From assembly GCF_009765365.1 (NCBI RefSeq), contig NZ_VTOM01000021.1, positions 53,364 to 117,363 on the forward strand: a stretch of DNA of 64,000 nt, given 5' to 3'. Source of the stretch: Antarcticirhabdus aurantiaca (GTDB lineage: Bacteria; Pseudomonadota; Alphaproteobacteria; Rhizobiales; Rhizobiaceae). The translations under genes were made by a program, and so were the position numbers. The first letter of the stretch is position 1; each line of letters opens with the position of its first letter. Shown here piece after piece: positions 28,072-37,191 of the stretch. The notes beneath the pieces were generated by a model, which was given only the letters and a program-made list of their open reading frames with translations, was not told the origin of the DNA and searched no databases.

Positions 28072-31000
28072 ATGCACAGCCTCAGCCGCATCTCCCTGTC
28101 GAACTGGTACCTGATCGACGCCAAGGACATCGACATTTCCGGCGAGGCCGCGCTGATCGGCCCGACTGGGGCGGGCAAGTCCTCGATCCAGGACGCGATC
28201 CAGACCGTCATCACCGGCGTCAACCAGAACCGGCTGAACCTCAACGCCAGCGCCAGCGGGCGATCCTCGCGCTCCGTTCTCGAATACTGCCTCGGCATGA
28301 CCGGCGATCCCTCGGAAGGCGGGCGGCCGCTGCGCTCGGCCTGCGAGACGGTGATCGCGCTGACCTTCCGCGACGAGGAGACCGGCGAGCCCGTCACCGT
28401 CGGCGTCGCGCTCTCGGCGCGCTCGGGCGACAGCCGCGAGGAGGTGCTGTCGCGCTTCATCATTCCCGGCTGCGCCTACTCCGTCGACCGCGCCCGGCGC
28501 CGCGTCGGCACCGCCACGATCATCGCGCCCTGGGCCGAGATCGCGAGCGGCCTTCGCAAGGCCTTTCCGCGCATGGAGGAGTACAAGACCTCCGCCGAGC
28601 GCTTCACCGCCGACATGCTGGCGCTGATGCGCGGCGGCTCGGGGCCGGCGCCCAACGCCAAGCATTTCCTGCGCGCCTTCTCCAACGCGCTCGCCTTCAA
28701 GCCGATCTTCGACCCGACGCTGTTCGTTCGCGACTTCGTGCTGGAGCCGGACCCGCTCGACGTCGAGCGCGTGCGCCGCTCCATTGCCACCTGGCGCGAG
28801 CTGGAAGGGGTGATCGCCGACGTCGAAGCCAAGCTGAAGAAGGTCGGGCGCATCCACGAGCGCTTCGCCGGCTGGGGCCGCGCGCGGCTCGACGCCGACG
28901 GCTATCGCTGGCGCTCGGCCGCGGCCGATGCGCGCCGCGCCGCGCACGAATGGCGGGCGGCGAAGAAGACGCTCGACGGCCACGCCGCCGAACTGCAGCT
29001 GGAAAAAGGGGTGCTGGCCAGCCGGCGCGAATGGATCCGCGCCTGGGACGAGGAGATCCGCTCCAAGCAGGCGCTCGTCGCCGCGGCCGGCGGCGAGTCG
29101 CAGCTGCGCCAGATCAAGGCGGAGGCGACGCTCGCCGGCCGCGACCTCCAGGAGGCCGAGGCCGCCTGGACGCGCCTGCGCCGCGCGCTCGCCGACCTCG
29201 CGCGCCTCGCGCCCCTCGTCGAGGCGCCGCGCTCCGGGGAAGCGCGAGCCGTCGACGCCGCGCGCCAGGCGCTCGCGCTGATGCCGGACGGGATGGCGCT
29301 CCACGACGCCGTGCGCGGCCGGGGCGAAACGCTCGCCGCGCTCATCGCCGAGGCGCGGCTCGCCGGCGACTGGAGCGCGAGCCTCGACGAGCGGGCCGAC
29401 ACCGCCGCCATCGAGGCGCGGCGGCTCGCCGAGGATCTCTTCCGCCTGAAGGAAGCGCCGACCCGCACGGGCGGCGGCGCGCCGCTCTCGCGCGAGGCGC
29501 TGAAGCTCCTTTCGGCCCTGAAGAGCGCGGGCATTCCCGCGACGCCGCTCTGCGACGTCGTCGAGGTCGCCGACCCATCCTGGCAATATGCGGCGGAAGC
29601 GCTTCTCGGGCGCGGCCGCGAGGCGATCATCGTCGAGCCCGCGCGCCTCAATCAGGCTTTCGACCTGATGTGGAGCGACCGCAACGCCTATGCCGGCTGC
29701 ACGCTGGTGAAGACCAGCGCGACGCGCTCGACGGCGCTCACCCCGCCGGCCGGCAGCATCGTCGAGGCGCTTAAGACCAGCGACCCGCACGCCCGCGCCT
29801 TTCTGTCGGTCCGCATCGGCGCCTTCCGCAAGGCCGAAACGGACGCCGAGCTCGACCGGCTGGAGCGCGGCGTCATGCGCAACGGCAAGACCTCGTCGGG
29901 CATGGGCCTTTCCGTCCAGCGCGACCTGAAGGATCTCCTCTTCGGCCGCGGCGGCGCGTCGGTGCCGGCCGACAACTCGGCCAACGACCGCGCGGTGGCT
30001 CGCCTCGAGGCCGAGGTCGCGGCGGCCCGCGAGAAGGCGAAGATCCTGCGCGAGGCCGCGCGCCTCCTGCCGCGCATTCTCGACGCGCTCGCCGCCGAGC
30101 CCGGCCCGCTCGACATCGAGCACCAGGTGACGAACGCGCGCCTGCGCCAGGCGGCGCTGGAGCGCGATCGCCATGCCGTCGAGGAGAACGACGCGGCGAG
30201 CCTTCGCGCCGAGCTCGCCCACATCCGCGCCGAGCGCGACGCGCATGCGCAGGAGCTGGCGGAGGAGGTCGAGCCGAAGATCGAGCGTCTCGCGGCTCTC
30301 GTGTCCCACGCCCGCACGCGCCTCGGCGTCGCCACCGCCACGCTGAAGACGGCCCTCGGCCTTCGCCGCAAGGCCTGGGCGCTGATCGAGAGCGATGCGA
30401 TGCGGGACCTGCGCTCCCTCGGTTTCAAAGGGCCCGAGGGCGAGCCGGCCGCGATCCTCGCCGAGTTCCGCGCCTCCGTGCGCGAGCGCGAGGCCGCGGG
30501 CGGGGACGTGCGCTCCTGGTTCGCGATGCTTCGCAACGAGGCGCACGCCGCCGCCGACAGGGCCGAGACCGAGGCGCGGCGCGAGCAGGTGGCGAGCCTG
30601 CGGGAACTCGCCGACTACGCCGCGCAGTGGAACGTGACGGTGCCGGTGATCGAGGCCGACAGCTTCGTGGCCGGCGCGCGCTGGGTCGCCGAGGAGCTGG
30701 CGCGGCTCGACGGCAACGAGCTGCGCGGTTATCGCGACACCTGCGCCCGGGCGGCCGAGGAGATGCGCCGCATGATGCGCGAGGATCTCCTCGCGCGCCT
30801 GTCGGAAAAGCTCGGCAAGGTCGCGGACCGCCTCGACGCGCTCAACCGGCTCCTGGAGCGCCACCGCTTCACCGGCCAGACCTACGCCTTCACCCACGCC
30901 GTCGACGGGCGCTTCTCCGGCATGCGCGACCTCGCGCTGAAGGCGGCCCAGGGCGAGCTGACCGACGCCGTCTTCGAAAGCTCGATGGACGAGGTCGAGG

Positions 31001-31515
31001 CGATGATCGAGGGCGCGGAAGCCGCGGCAGATCTTGCCGACTACCGCCGCTACTTCACCTTCGAGATCGTCATGACCGACGCCAAGGGCGGGCGCACGAC
31101 GCTGTCGAGCCGGGCGGTGAAGGGCTCGGGCGGCGAGGCGCAGGTGCCCTTCTACGTCGCCATCGCCGCCTCGCTGGCGTCGGCCTACTATCCCGGCCAT
31201 CTCGGCGGCGGAAAGCCGAAGGGCATGGGCCTCGCCCTTTTCGACGAGGCCTTCAACAAGCTGGACGTGCCGAACACGCAGGCGCTGCTGCGCTTCTTCC
31301 GCGAGATGGGGCTCCAGCTCCTGATCGCCGGTCCGGAGGACAAGCGCGCGACCTTCACCGAGGTCCTCGACACCATCGTCCTCGTCAACAAGTCGCTCGA
31401 CGGCAAGTCCGTCTTCATCGACACCGAGCATCCCGGCGAGGCGGCCAAGGCCGCGCTCGCGGAACTCAATCCCGACCACCGCGGCGTCGAAGGGTTTCGC
31501 GCCGCGGCGGAGTAG
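28072..31515 (+). CDS. jetC: JetC, SMC-family ATPase of a Wadjet/MksB-type condensin
   Basis: A 1147-residue SMC-like ATPase. The N-terminal head has Walker A GPTGAGKS (residues 30-37). Two long coiled-coil stretches flank a central globular hinge region around residues 480-610. The C-terminal head has the ABC signature SGGE at 1019-1022 and Walker B LALFDEA with Asp1058-Glu1059. All ATPase motifs are therefore intact. In Wadjet the JetABC motor extrudes DNA loops and hands small circular DNA to the nuclease JetD. In MksBEF relatives the same core organises chromosomes. Its stop lies 3 nt from the stop of a convergent dehydrogenase gene, so jetD cannot follow. No frameshift or decay is visible. 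Confidence 0.9.
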   Translation: MHSLSRISLSNWYLIDAKDIDISGEAALIGPTGAGKSSIQDAIQTVITGVNQNRLNLNASASGRSSRSVLEYCLGMTGDPSEGGRPLRSACETVIALTFRDEETGEPVTVGVALSARSGDSREEVLSRFIIPGCAYSVDRARRRVGTATIIAPWAEIASGLRKAFPRMEEYKTSAERFTADMLALMRGGSGPAPNAKHFLRAFSNALAFKPIFDPTLFVRDFVLEPDPLDVERVRRSIATWRELEGVIADVEAKLKKVGRIHERFAGWGRARLDADGYRWRSAAADARRAAHEWRAAKKTLDGHAAELQLEKGVLASRREWIRAWDEEIRSKQALVAAAGGESQLRQIKAEATLAGRDLQEAEAAWTRLRRALADLARLAPLVEAPRSGEARAVDAARQALALMPDGMALHDAVRGRGETLAALIAEARLAGDWSASLDERADTAAIEARRLAEDLFRLKEAPTRTGGGAPLSREALKLLSALKSAGIPATPLCDVVEVADPSWQYAAEALLGRGREAIIVEPARLNQAFDLMWSDRNAYAGCTLVKTSATRSTALTPPAGSIVEALKTSDPHARAFLSVRIGAFRKAETDAELDRLERGVMRNGKTSSGMGLSVQRDLKDLLFGRGGASVPADNSANDRAVARLEAEVAAAREKAKILREAARLLPRILDALAAEPGPLDIEHQVTNARLRQAALERDRHAVEENDAASLRAELAHIRAERDAHAQELAEEVEPKIERLAALVSHARTRLGVATATLKTALGLRRKAWALIESDAMRDLRSLGFKGPEGEPAAILAEFRASVREREAAGGDVRSWFAMLRNEAHAAADRAETEARREQVASLRELADYAAQWNVTVPVIEADSFVAGARWVAEELARLDGNELRGYRDTCARAAEEMRRMMREDLLARLSEKLGKVADRLDALNRLLERHRFTGQTYAFTHAVDGRFSGMRDLALKAAQGELTDAVFESSMDEVEAMIEGAEAAADLADYRRYFTFEIVMTDAKGGRTTLSSRAVKGSGGEAQVPFYVAIAASLASAYYPGHLGGGKPKGMGLALFDEAFNKLDVPNTQALLRFFREMGLQLLIAGPEDKRATFTEVLDTIVLVNKSLDGKSVFIDTEHPGEAAKAALAELNPDHRGVEGFRAAAE

Positions 31516-31518
31516 GAG

Positions 31519-32379
31519 CTACCGGATGCCGGCGCCGCGTCGCACGGCGAGCGCGACGCCCGCCCAGTCGACGTCCTCGCCCTCGTTGGCGATGGCGTCG
31601 AGGAGGTGGTCGCGCACGACCCCCAGCACCGGCATCGGCACGCGGGCCTTCGCCGCGGCGTCGGCGACGAGCGTCATGTCCTTGAGCCCCAGGGGCGCCG
31701 CGAAGCCGGCCGGCTTGAAGCGGTCCTCGACCAGCATCGCGCCGTAATTGGCGTAGACCGGCGCGCCGAAGATCGTGCCGGTCAGCACCTCCAGGAGCTG
31801 GGCGCGCTCGACGCCGCTCTTCTCGGCCAGCGCCATCGCCTCGGCGAGCGACTCGACCGCGGCCATGATCATGAAGTTGCCGCTGATCTTCACGACGTTG
31901 GCCGCGGACGGCTTGTCCCCGAGCGGGAAGACCCGCTGCCCGATCGCCTCGAAGAGCGGGGCGCAGCGTTGGAGGTGTTCCTCCGGTCCCGCCGCCGCCA
32001 CGAAGAGCTTGGCCGCCTCCGCCGCGGGCGGGCGGCCGAAGACCGGCGCCGACACGTAGGCGCCGCCATGCGCCTGCGTCAGCCGGTCGGCGAGAGCCGG
32101 GCTGATCGTGGAATGGCCGACATGGAGCGCGGGCGCGTCCGCGATGCCATTCTCGCCGAAGACCACGCCCTCGACCGCCTTGTCGTCGGCGAGCATGGTC
32201 ATGACGACGTCGCCCTGCGCAGCCTCGGCCGGCGTCGCGGCGCGCTTGGCGCCCGCGGCGACCAGTGCCTCGTCGCGGCCGGGGCTGCGGTTCCACACCG
32301 TTACCTCGTGTCCCGCCTTGACGAGATTGCCCGCCATGGCGCGGCCCATCTGCCCGAGCCCGATGAATCCGACCTTCAT
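31519..32379 (-). CDS. NAD(P)-dependent beta-hydroxyacid dehydrogenase family protein
   Basis: A 286-residue member of the 3-hydroxyisobutyrate dehydrogenase/glyoxylate reductase family. GLGQMG (residues 7-12) binds the cofactor, VWNRSP marks the end of the second strand where Asn-Arg favours NADPH, and Lys164 with Asn168 in NVVKISGN are the catalytic pair. The substrate-binding loop (STISPALA, then SAPVFGRP) deviates slightly from the DAPVSGG norm, so a glyoxylate- or succinate-semialdehyde-reductase-like role is plausible but not proven. It is a single gene converging tightly on jetC. Confidence 0.85.
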   Translation of the reverse strand: MKVGFIGLGQMGRAMAGNLVKAGHEVTVWNRSPGRDEALVAAGAKRAATPAEAAQGDVVMTMLADDKAVEGVVFGENGIADAPALHVGHSTISPALADRLTQAHGGAYVSAPVFGRPPAAEAAKLFVAAAGPEEHLQRCAPLFEAIGQRVFPLGDKPSAANVVKISGNFMIMAAVESLAEAMALAEKSGVERAQLLEVLTGTIFGAPVYANYGAMLVEDRFKPAGFAAPLGLKDMTLVADAAAKARVPMPVLGVVRDHLLDAIANEGEDVDWAGVALAVRRGAGIR

Positions 32380-32492
32380 GTTCTTCTTCTCCTCCGATGG
32401 CGCCAGGCCCGCGTGTCGCCGGCCGTTTCCCGGGAAACCTTTCCCGAGCGGCGATAGTTCAGCCGTGAACGGATCGATCTGGGAGCCGAACG

Positions 32493-33575
32493 ATGATCGC
32501 CAGCCCGCAGCGCTACACGCCGGACGTCGAGACCATCAAGCCGGACGAGAAGGAGACCGTCGAGGGATTGATCCATGCCTTCGACGCGATCCTGGAGCGC
32601 ACCGCCGAGGATTACGGCCACGCCGTGCGGTCGGTCCACGCCAAGTCCCACGGCATCCTGGAGGGCGAGCTGATCGTCGACGAGGGCCTGTCCGCCGAGC
32701 TGGCGCAGGGGCTCTTCGCGCGCCCCGGCGCCCACAAGGTGTTCCTGCGCATGTCGACAAATGCCGGCGACATCCTGCCCGACGCCGTCTCGCTGCCGCG
32801 CGGGCTCGCGATCAAGGTGCTGGACGTCGAGGGGGCACGCCTGCCCGGCGCGGAGGGCACGGCCCAGGATTTCGTCATGGTCAACGGCAAGGTCTTCCAG
32901 GCCAGGACCGCCGACAAGTTCCTCGGCAATCTCAAGCTGCTGGCGGCCACGACGGACCGGATAGAGGGCACGAAGACGGTGGTCTCCTCCGTGCTGCGCG
33001 GCGTCAACAAGGCGCTCACGGCTGTCGGCATCGAGAGCCCGGCCGTCGCCTCGCTCGGCGGCGCGCCGAACGTCGAGCCGCTCGGCGAGACCTACTACTC
33101 GACGACGCCGTTTCGCTACGGCGACTACATCGCGAAGTTCAGCATCGCCCCGGTCGCTCCCGCCATGAAGGCGCTGACGGGTGAGGAAATCGACGTCGCC
33201 GGACGCGAGAATGCCATCCGCGAGGAGGTGCAGAAGGAAATGCGAACCCTCGACGCGCAGTGGGAGTTCCGCGTCCAGCTCTGCCGCGACCTCGGGCGAC
33301 AGCCGGTCGAGGACCCGACCGTCGAGTGGGACGAAGCCGAGGCGCCCTTCCAGCGCGTCGCCACCATCCGCGCGCGGCCGCAGGACAGCTGGGACCCGGC
33401 GCGCGTCGAGAAGGTCAACGAAGAGATGCGCTTCAGCATCTGGACCGGCATCGCCGACCACCAGCCGCTCGGCAACATCAACCGCGCCCGCCGCGAGCCC
33501 TACCGCCACTCCGCCGATTTCCGCGCCAGGTTCAACGGCTGTCCCTATCACGAGCCGGCAGGTCGATCGGACTGA
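32493..33575 (+). CDS. Catalase-related (SrpA-like) protein
   Basis: A 360-residue protein of the catalase-like superfamily that is shorter than true catalases (about 480-750 residues). The N-terminal VHAKSHGILEGELIV carries the distal-side histidine region, LRMSTNAGD and PRGLAIKVL follow, then DFVMVNG, the counterpart of the Asn-containing distal loop. The C-terminus lacks the canonical R-x3-Y heme-ligand stretch in recognisable form; YRHSADFRARFN may be its remnant. Related SrpA proteins are periplasmic or cytosolic with unclear peroxidase activity. There is no signal peptide. It is divergent from the dehydrogenase gene and stands alone. Confidence 0.75.
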   Translation: MIASPQRYTPDVETIKPDEKETVEGLIHAFDAILERTAEDYGHAVRSVHAKSHGILEGELIVDEGLSAELAQGLFARPGAHKVFLRMSTNAGDILPDAVSLPRGLAIKVLDVEGARLPGAEGTAQDFVMVNGKVFQARTADKFLGNLKLLAATTDRIEGTKTVVSSVLRGVNKALTAVGIESPAVASLGGAPNVEPLGETYYSTTPFRYGDYIAKFSIAPVAPAMKALTGEEIDVAGRENAIREEVQKEMRTLDAQWEFRVQLCRDLGRQPVEDPTVEWDEAEAPFQRVATIRARPQDSWDPARVEKVNEEMRFSIWTGIADHQPLGNINRARREPYRHSADFRARFNGCPYHEPAGRSD

Positions 33576-33650
33576 GGGAAACGGCACCCGATCGCATCGA
33601 CCGAACGCGTGCCGCTTCCGGCCCGTCCAGACCGTGACGTCGGGAACGCC

Positions 33651-34595
33651 TCAGCGCTCGCCGCGATGATAGGGCTGCATCAGCGCCTGGGGCACGCGGG
33701 CCCGGCGGGCGACGAGGACGAGGGCGAGGATCGACAGGAGGTAGGGCGTCATCAGGAAGACCTGATAGGGCACGACCCCGCCCGCCAGCGGCTGAAGGCG
33801 CAGCTGGAAGGCGTCGAAGAGGGCGAAGAGGAGGGCGCCGAGAAGCGCCCGGCCGGGGCGCCAGGAGGCAAAGACGACGAGCGCGATCGCCACCCAGCCG
33901 CGCCCCTGCACCATGGTCGGGAAGAAGGAGTTGAAGGCCGCGAGCGTCAGGAACGCCCCGCCCAGCGCCATGACGGCGCTGCCCGCTACGACGGCGCCGA
34001 TCCGGATGCGGATCGGGTCGAGCCCTTGCGCCTCGGCCGCGTGCGGGTTCTCGCCGGTCAGCCGGATCGCGAGCCCGAGGGGCGTTCGCGCCAGTATCCA
34101 GGCGAGGGCAATGGCAAGGAGGATCGCGAGATAGGTCGGCGCGGTCTGCGCGAAGAGCGTCGAGCCTAAGAAGGGAATGTCCGACAGGGGACCGAAGTCA
34201 AGCGGCTGGAAGGGCTCCACGGTCGGCGGCGTGCCGGAGACGGGGACGGCCAGGCGGAAGAGGTAGTAGGACAGGCTCGAGGCGAAGAGCGTGATGCCGA
34301 GGCCGGCGACGTGCTGCGACAGGCCGAGCGGCACGGTCAGACCAGCGTGGAGGAGGCCGAAGGCGGCGCCCGACAGGGCCGCGACGAGGAGGCCCGTCCA
34401 GAGCCCCGCGCCGGAATAGACCGCGAGCCACCCCGCCATGGCGCCGAAGGTCATGATGCCCTCGATGCCGAGGTTCAGCACGCCGGCGCGCTCGCAGAGG
34501 AGGGCGCCCAGCACCCCGAAGATCAGCGGCGTCGCGATGCGCAGCACCGCCGCCCAGAGGCCGACCGAGCCGAGGATGTCGATGGTCGTCTGCAT
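33651..34595 (-). CDS. ABC transporter permease (BMP/nucleoside type), second subunit
   Basis: A 314-residue integral membrane protein with about eight hydrophobic segments. It contains LCERAGVLNLGIEGIM and GENPHAAEAQGLDPIRIRI, which is the EAA-like coupling loop of the sugar/nucleoside (BPD_transp_2) permeases. GRGWVAIALVVFASWRPGRALLGALLFALFDA is the signature C-terminal stretch. It pairs with the permease immediately upstream in the operon. The start ATG lies 5 nt after that gene's stop. With the BMP-type binding protein it should import a nucleoside, purine or pyrimidine. Confidence 0.9.
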   Translation of the reverse strand: MQTTIDILGSVGLWAAVLRIATPLIFGVLGALLCERAGVLNLGIEGIMTFGAMAGWLAVYSGAGLWTGLLVAALSGAAFGLLHAGLTVPLGLSQHVAGLGITLFASSLSYYLFRLAVPVSGTPPTVEPFQPLDFGPLSDIPFLGSTLFAQTAPTYLAILLAIALAWILARTPLGLAIRLTGENPHAAEAQGLDPIRIRIGAVVAGSAVMALGGAFLTLAAFNSFFPTMVQGRGWVAIALVVFASWRPGRALLGALLFALFDAFQLRLQPLAGGVVPYQVFLMTPYLLSILALVLVARRARVPQALMQPYHRGER

Positions 34596-34600
34596 CGGGT

Positions 34601-35653
34601 TCAGCCTCGCCGCAGACGGTAGGAGGAGAAGAAAAGGGCGAGGAGCATGGTCAGGAGGCAGAGCGCGACGGTGACGTCGGCGATGAAGCTCGGAACGCCG
34701 AGCTGCCGCCCCATGGCGTCGGAGCCGACGAACATGGCGGCGGCGAAGAGCGCGGCGATCACCGCCCCGAGCGGCTGGAGGTTGGCGAGCATGGCGACGA
34801 CGATGCCGAAATAGCCGAAGCCGGGCGACAGGTCCGTCGAGACATAGCCGCGATTGCCCATGACCTCGACGGCGCCGGCGAGCCCGGCGAGGCCGCCCGA
34901 GAGGAGCGCGACCTTCACGAGCGTCCGCCCGATCGGCACGCCCGCGAAGGCGGCGGCGCGGGGTGAGAGGCCGGCGGCCTTGGCTTCGAGGCCGAAGACG
35001 AAGCGCGACTGGACGAGGTGGACGAGGATCGCGGCGCCGACCGCGATGACGAGCCCGAGATGGAGGCGGGAGCGCTCGACGATCTTGGGGAGCTGCGCGT
35101 CGGCGAGCACCGGCACGGAGCGGGGCCAGCCGAAGGCGAGCGGATCCTTGAGCGGCCCCTCCACCATCATCGAGACGAGAAGCACGACGACGAAGTTGAG
35201 GAGGAGGGTTGTGACCACCTCGTCGACGCCGAAGCGCAGGCGCAGCGCCAGGGGACCGAGGAGGAGGAGGGCGCCGGCGAGCGCCCCCGCGACCAACAGG
35301 AGGACGGCGAGGAGCGGGCCGGGCAGTCCGAGCGGGTTGGAGAAGCCGAGGGTGACGACGGCGAGCGCTCCCAGATAGAGCTGCCCCTCCGCGCCGATGT
35401 TCCAGAGACGGGCGCGGAAGGCGACGGCGACGGCAAGGCCCGTCAGGATCAACGGGCAAGCGCGCAGCAAGGTTTCCGTCGCTGCGAGGCGCGAGCCGAA
35501 GGCGCCGACCGCGATGGCGCGGAAGGCGTCGAGGATGGGCGCGCCGGCGAGCGCGATGAGGACGCCCGCGAGTGCCAGTGCGACGGCGACGGCGATCACC
35601 GGCGACAGGACCACGAGAGCCAGGGGGCGCGTTTCGCGCCGCTCGACGATCAT
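34601..35653 (-). CDS. ABC transporter permease (BMP/nucleoside type), first subunit
   Basis: A 350-residue permease of the BPD_transp_2 family with about ten hydrophobic segments. LWNIGAEGQLYLGALA and EAKAAGLSPRAAAFAGVPIGRT are the conserved coupling regions. Its ATG overlaps the stop of the ATPase gene (ATGA), giving translational coupling. It forms a heterodimer with the permease encoded next, as in YufPQ and NupPQ systems. Confidence 0.9.
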   Translation of the reverse strand: MIVERRETRPLALVVLSPVIAVAVALALAGVLIALAGAPILDAFRAIAVGAFGSRLAATETLLRACPLILTGLAVAVAFRARLWNIGAEGQLYLGALAVVTLGFSNPLGLPGPLLAVLLLVAGALAGALLLLGPLALRLRFGVDEVVTTLLLNFVVVLLVSMMVEGPLKDPLAFGWPRSVPVLADAQLPKIVERSRLHLGLVIAVGAAILVHLVQSRFVFGLEAKAAGLSPRAAAFAGVPIGRTLVKVALLSGGLAGLAGAVEVMGNRGYVSTDLSPGFGYFGIVVAMLANLQPLGAVIAALFAAAMFVGSDAMGRQLGVPSFIADVTVALCLLTMLLALFFSSYRLRRG

Positions 35654-37179
35654 GCCGCGGCCCGCCCTAGGTCCTCGCCCGCCATCATCAGGCCGAGCCG
35701 GCGCGCGTCGAGCCCGGCGGTCGGCACCGTGGCGGAGAGGCGGCCGGCATGGATCGCGACGGCGCGGTCGGCGAGGCGCAGCACCTCGTCGAGATCCTCG
35801 GAGATCAGGAGGATGCCGGCGCCGCGCTCGCGCGCTTCGAGGAGCCGGGCGTGGACGCCGGCGATCGCGCCCTCGTCGAGGCCGCGCGTCGGCTGGGCGC
35901 AGACGAGGACGGGCGGATCGCCGTCGAGGTTCCGGCCGAGGATGAGCTTCTGCATGTTGCCGCCGGAGAGGAGCCGAATGCGCTTGTCGGGCGCGGCGCC
36001 CCGGATGTCGAAGCGCTGAACGAGATGCGCCGCAAAGGCGCGCGCCGCCCCGCGACGGACGAGGAAGCGGCCGGAAAAGCGCGGCTCGCGCAGGCGCTCC
36101 AGCACGGCGTTCTCCCAGAGCGTGAGGTCGCCGATCGCGCCTTCCGCGTGGCGATCTTCCGGCACGCGGCCGAGGCCGCGGCGGACCATGTCGCGCGGGG
36201 AGGGACGCGCGGGCGTCTGCCCGAGGATCTCCACCGTCCCGGCGCTCGGCGCTTCCAGCCCGAAAAGGATGTCGGCCAGCGGCTTCTGCCCGTTGCCGGA
36301 AACGCCGATGAGGCCGAGGATCTCGCCGGCGTTGAGCGTGAAGTTCGCGCCGTCGAGAAGCGTGCGCCCGCCGCGGCGCAGCGTCAGGTCGCGCGCGACG
36401 AGCACGGGGGCTCCGACGGGGCGCTCATGGCGCTCGGGCCGCTCGACGCGGCGCCCGACCATCAGCTCCGCCAGTTCCTCGCGGCTGGTCTCCGCGCTCG
36501 CGCGCATGCCGACCATCCGGCCGCCGCGCAGGACCACGACGCGGTCGGCGCCCGTGAGGACCTCGCCGAGCTTGTGCGAGATGAAGATGACGGACAGGCC
36601 TTCCTTCGCCATCAATCTCAGCGTCGCGAAGAGCGTTTCGCCTTCCGCGGGTGTCAGGACGGCCGTCGGCTCGTCGAGGACGAGAATGCGCGCGTCGCGA
36701 AAGAGGCTCTTCAGGATCTCGACCCGCTGTGCCTCGCCGACGGAGAGGTCGCCCACCCGCGCGTCTGGATCGACCGCGAGGCCGAAGCGGGTGCCGAGCT
36801 CGCGCAGCCTGGCGCGCGCGGCCGGGAGGCTCAGCGACAGGCCGGAGAGCTTGGCCGTGCCCGCGACGACGTTCTCGATCACCGTGAGATTGGGCGCCAG
36901 CGTGAAGTGCTGGTGCACCATGCCGACGCCGGCCCGGATCGCCGCGCGCGGCCGGCCGGAGGCGAGCGGCTCGCCGAAGACGCGGACCTCGCCCTCGTCG
37001 GCCGAATAGTGGCCGAAGAGGACGTTCATCAGCGTCGTCTTGCCCGCGCCGTTCTCGCCGAGCAGCGCGACGATCTCGCCGCGCGCGAGGACCAAGTCCA
37101 CGCCGTCCAGCGCCGTGAAGGCGCCGAAGCGCTTGGCGATGCCAGTCATCTCCAGCGCCGGCGCGGTCCGCGATGTCAT
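35650..37179 (-). CDS. ABC transporter ATP-binding protein (two nucleotide-binding domains)
   Basis: A 509-residue fused ATPase. Domain 1: GENGAGKTT Walker A near residue 40, signature LSVGEAQR, Walker B ILVLDEP. Domain 2: the Walker A equivalent GVSGNGQKP is degenerate at the Lys/Thr positions, as is normal for this family, the signature is LSGGNMQK and the B strand is VLVCAQPTRGLD, also altered. This asymmetry is typical of simple-sugar and nucleoside importers such as YufO/NupO. It lies 12 nt after the binding protein gene and overlaps the first permease gene by four nt. Confidence 0.93.
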   Translation of the reverse strand: MTSRTAPALEMTGIAKRFGAFTALDGVDLVLARGEIVALLGENGAGKTTLMNVLFGHYSADEGEVRVFGEPLASGRPRAAIRAGVGMVHQHFTLAPNLTVIENVVAGTAKLSGLSLSLPAARARLRELGTRFGLAVDPDARVGDLSVGEAQRVEILKSLFRDARILVLDEPTAVLTPAEGETLFATLRLMAKEGLSVIFISHKLGEVLTGADRVVVLRGGRMVGMRASAETSREELAELMVGRRVERPERHERPVGAPVLVARDLTLRRGGRTLLDGANFTLNAGEILGLIGVSGNGQKPLADILFGLEAPSAGTVEILGQTPARPSPRDMVRRGLGRVPEDRHAEGAIGDLTLWENAVLERLREPRFSGRFLVRRGAARAFAAHLVQRFDIRGAAPDKRIRLLSGGNMQKLILGRNLDGDPPVLVCAQPTRGLDEGAIAGVHARLLEARERGAGILLISEDLDEVLRLADRAVAIHAGRLSATVPTAGLDARRLGLMMAGEDLGRAAA

Positions 37180-37191
37180 GGGCGGAGCGGC

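Noticed and set aside
27202..31479. A very long open frame on the - strand opposite jetA-jetC
   Set aside because: It is antisense to well-supported jet genes, has low-complexity Arg/Ala/Gly/Glu-rich sequence and no family motif. Such frames arise from the high G+C content.
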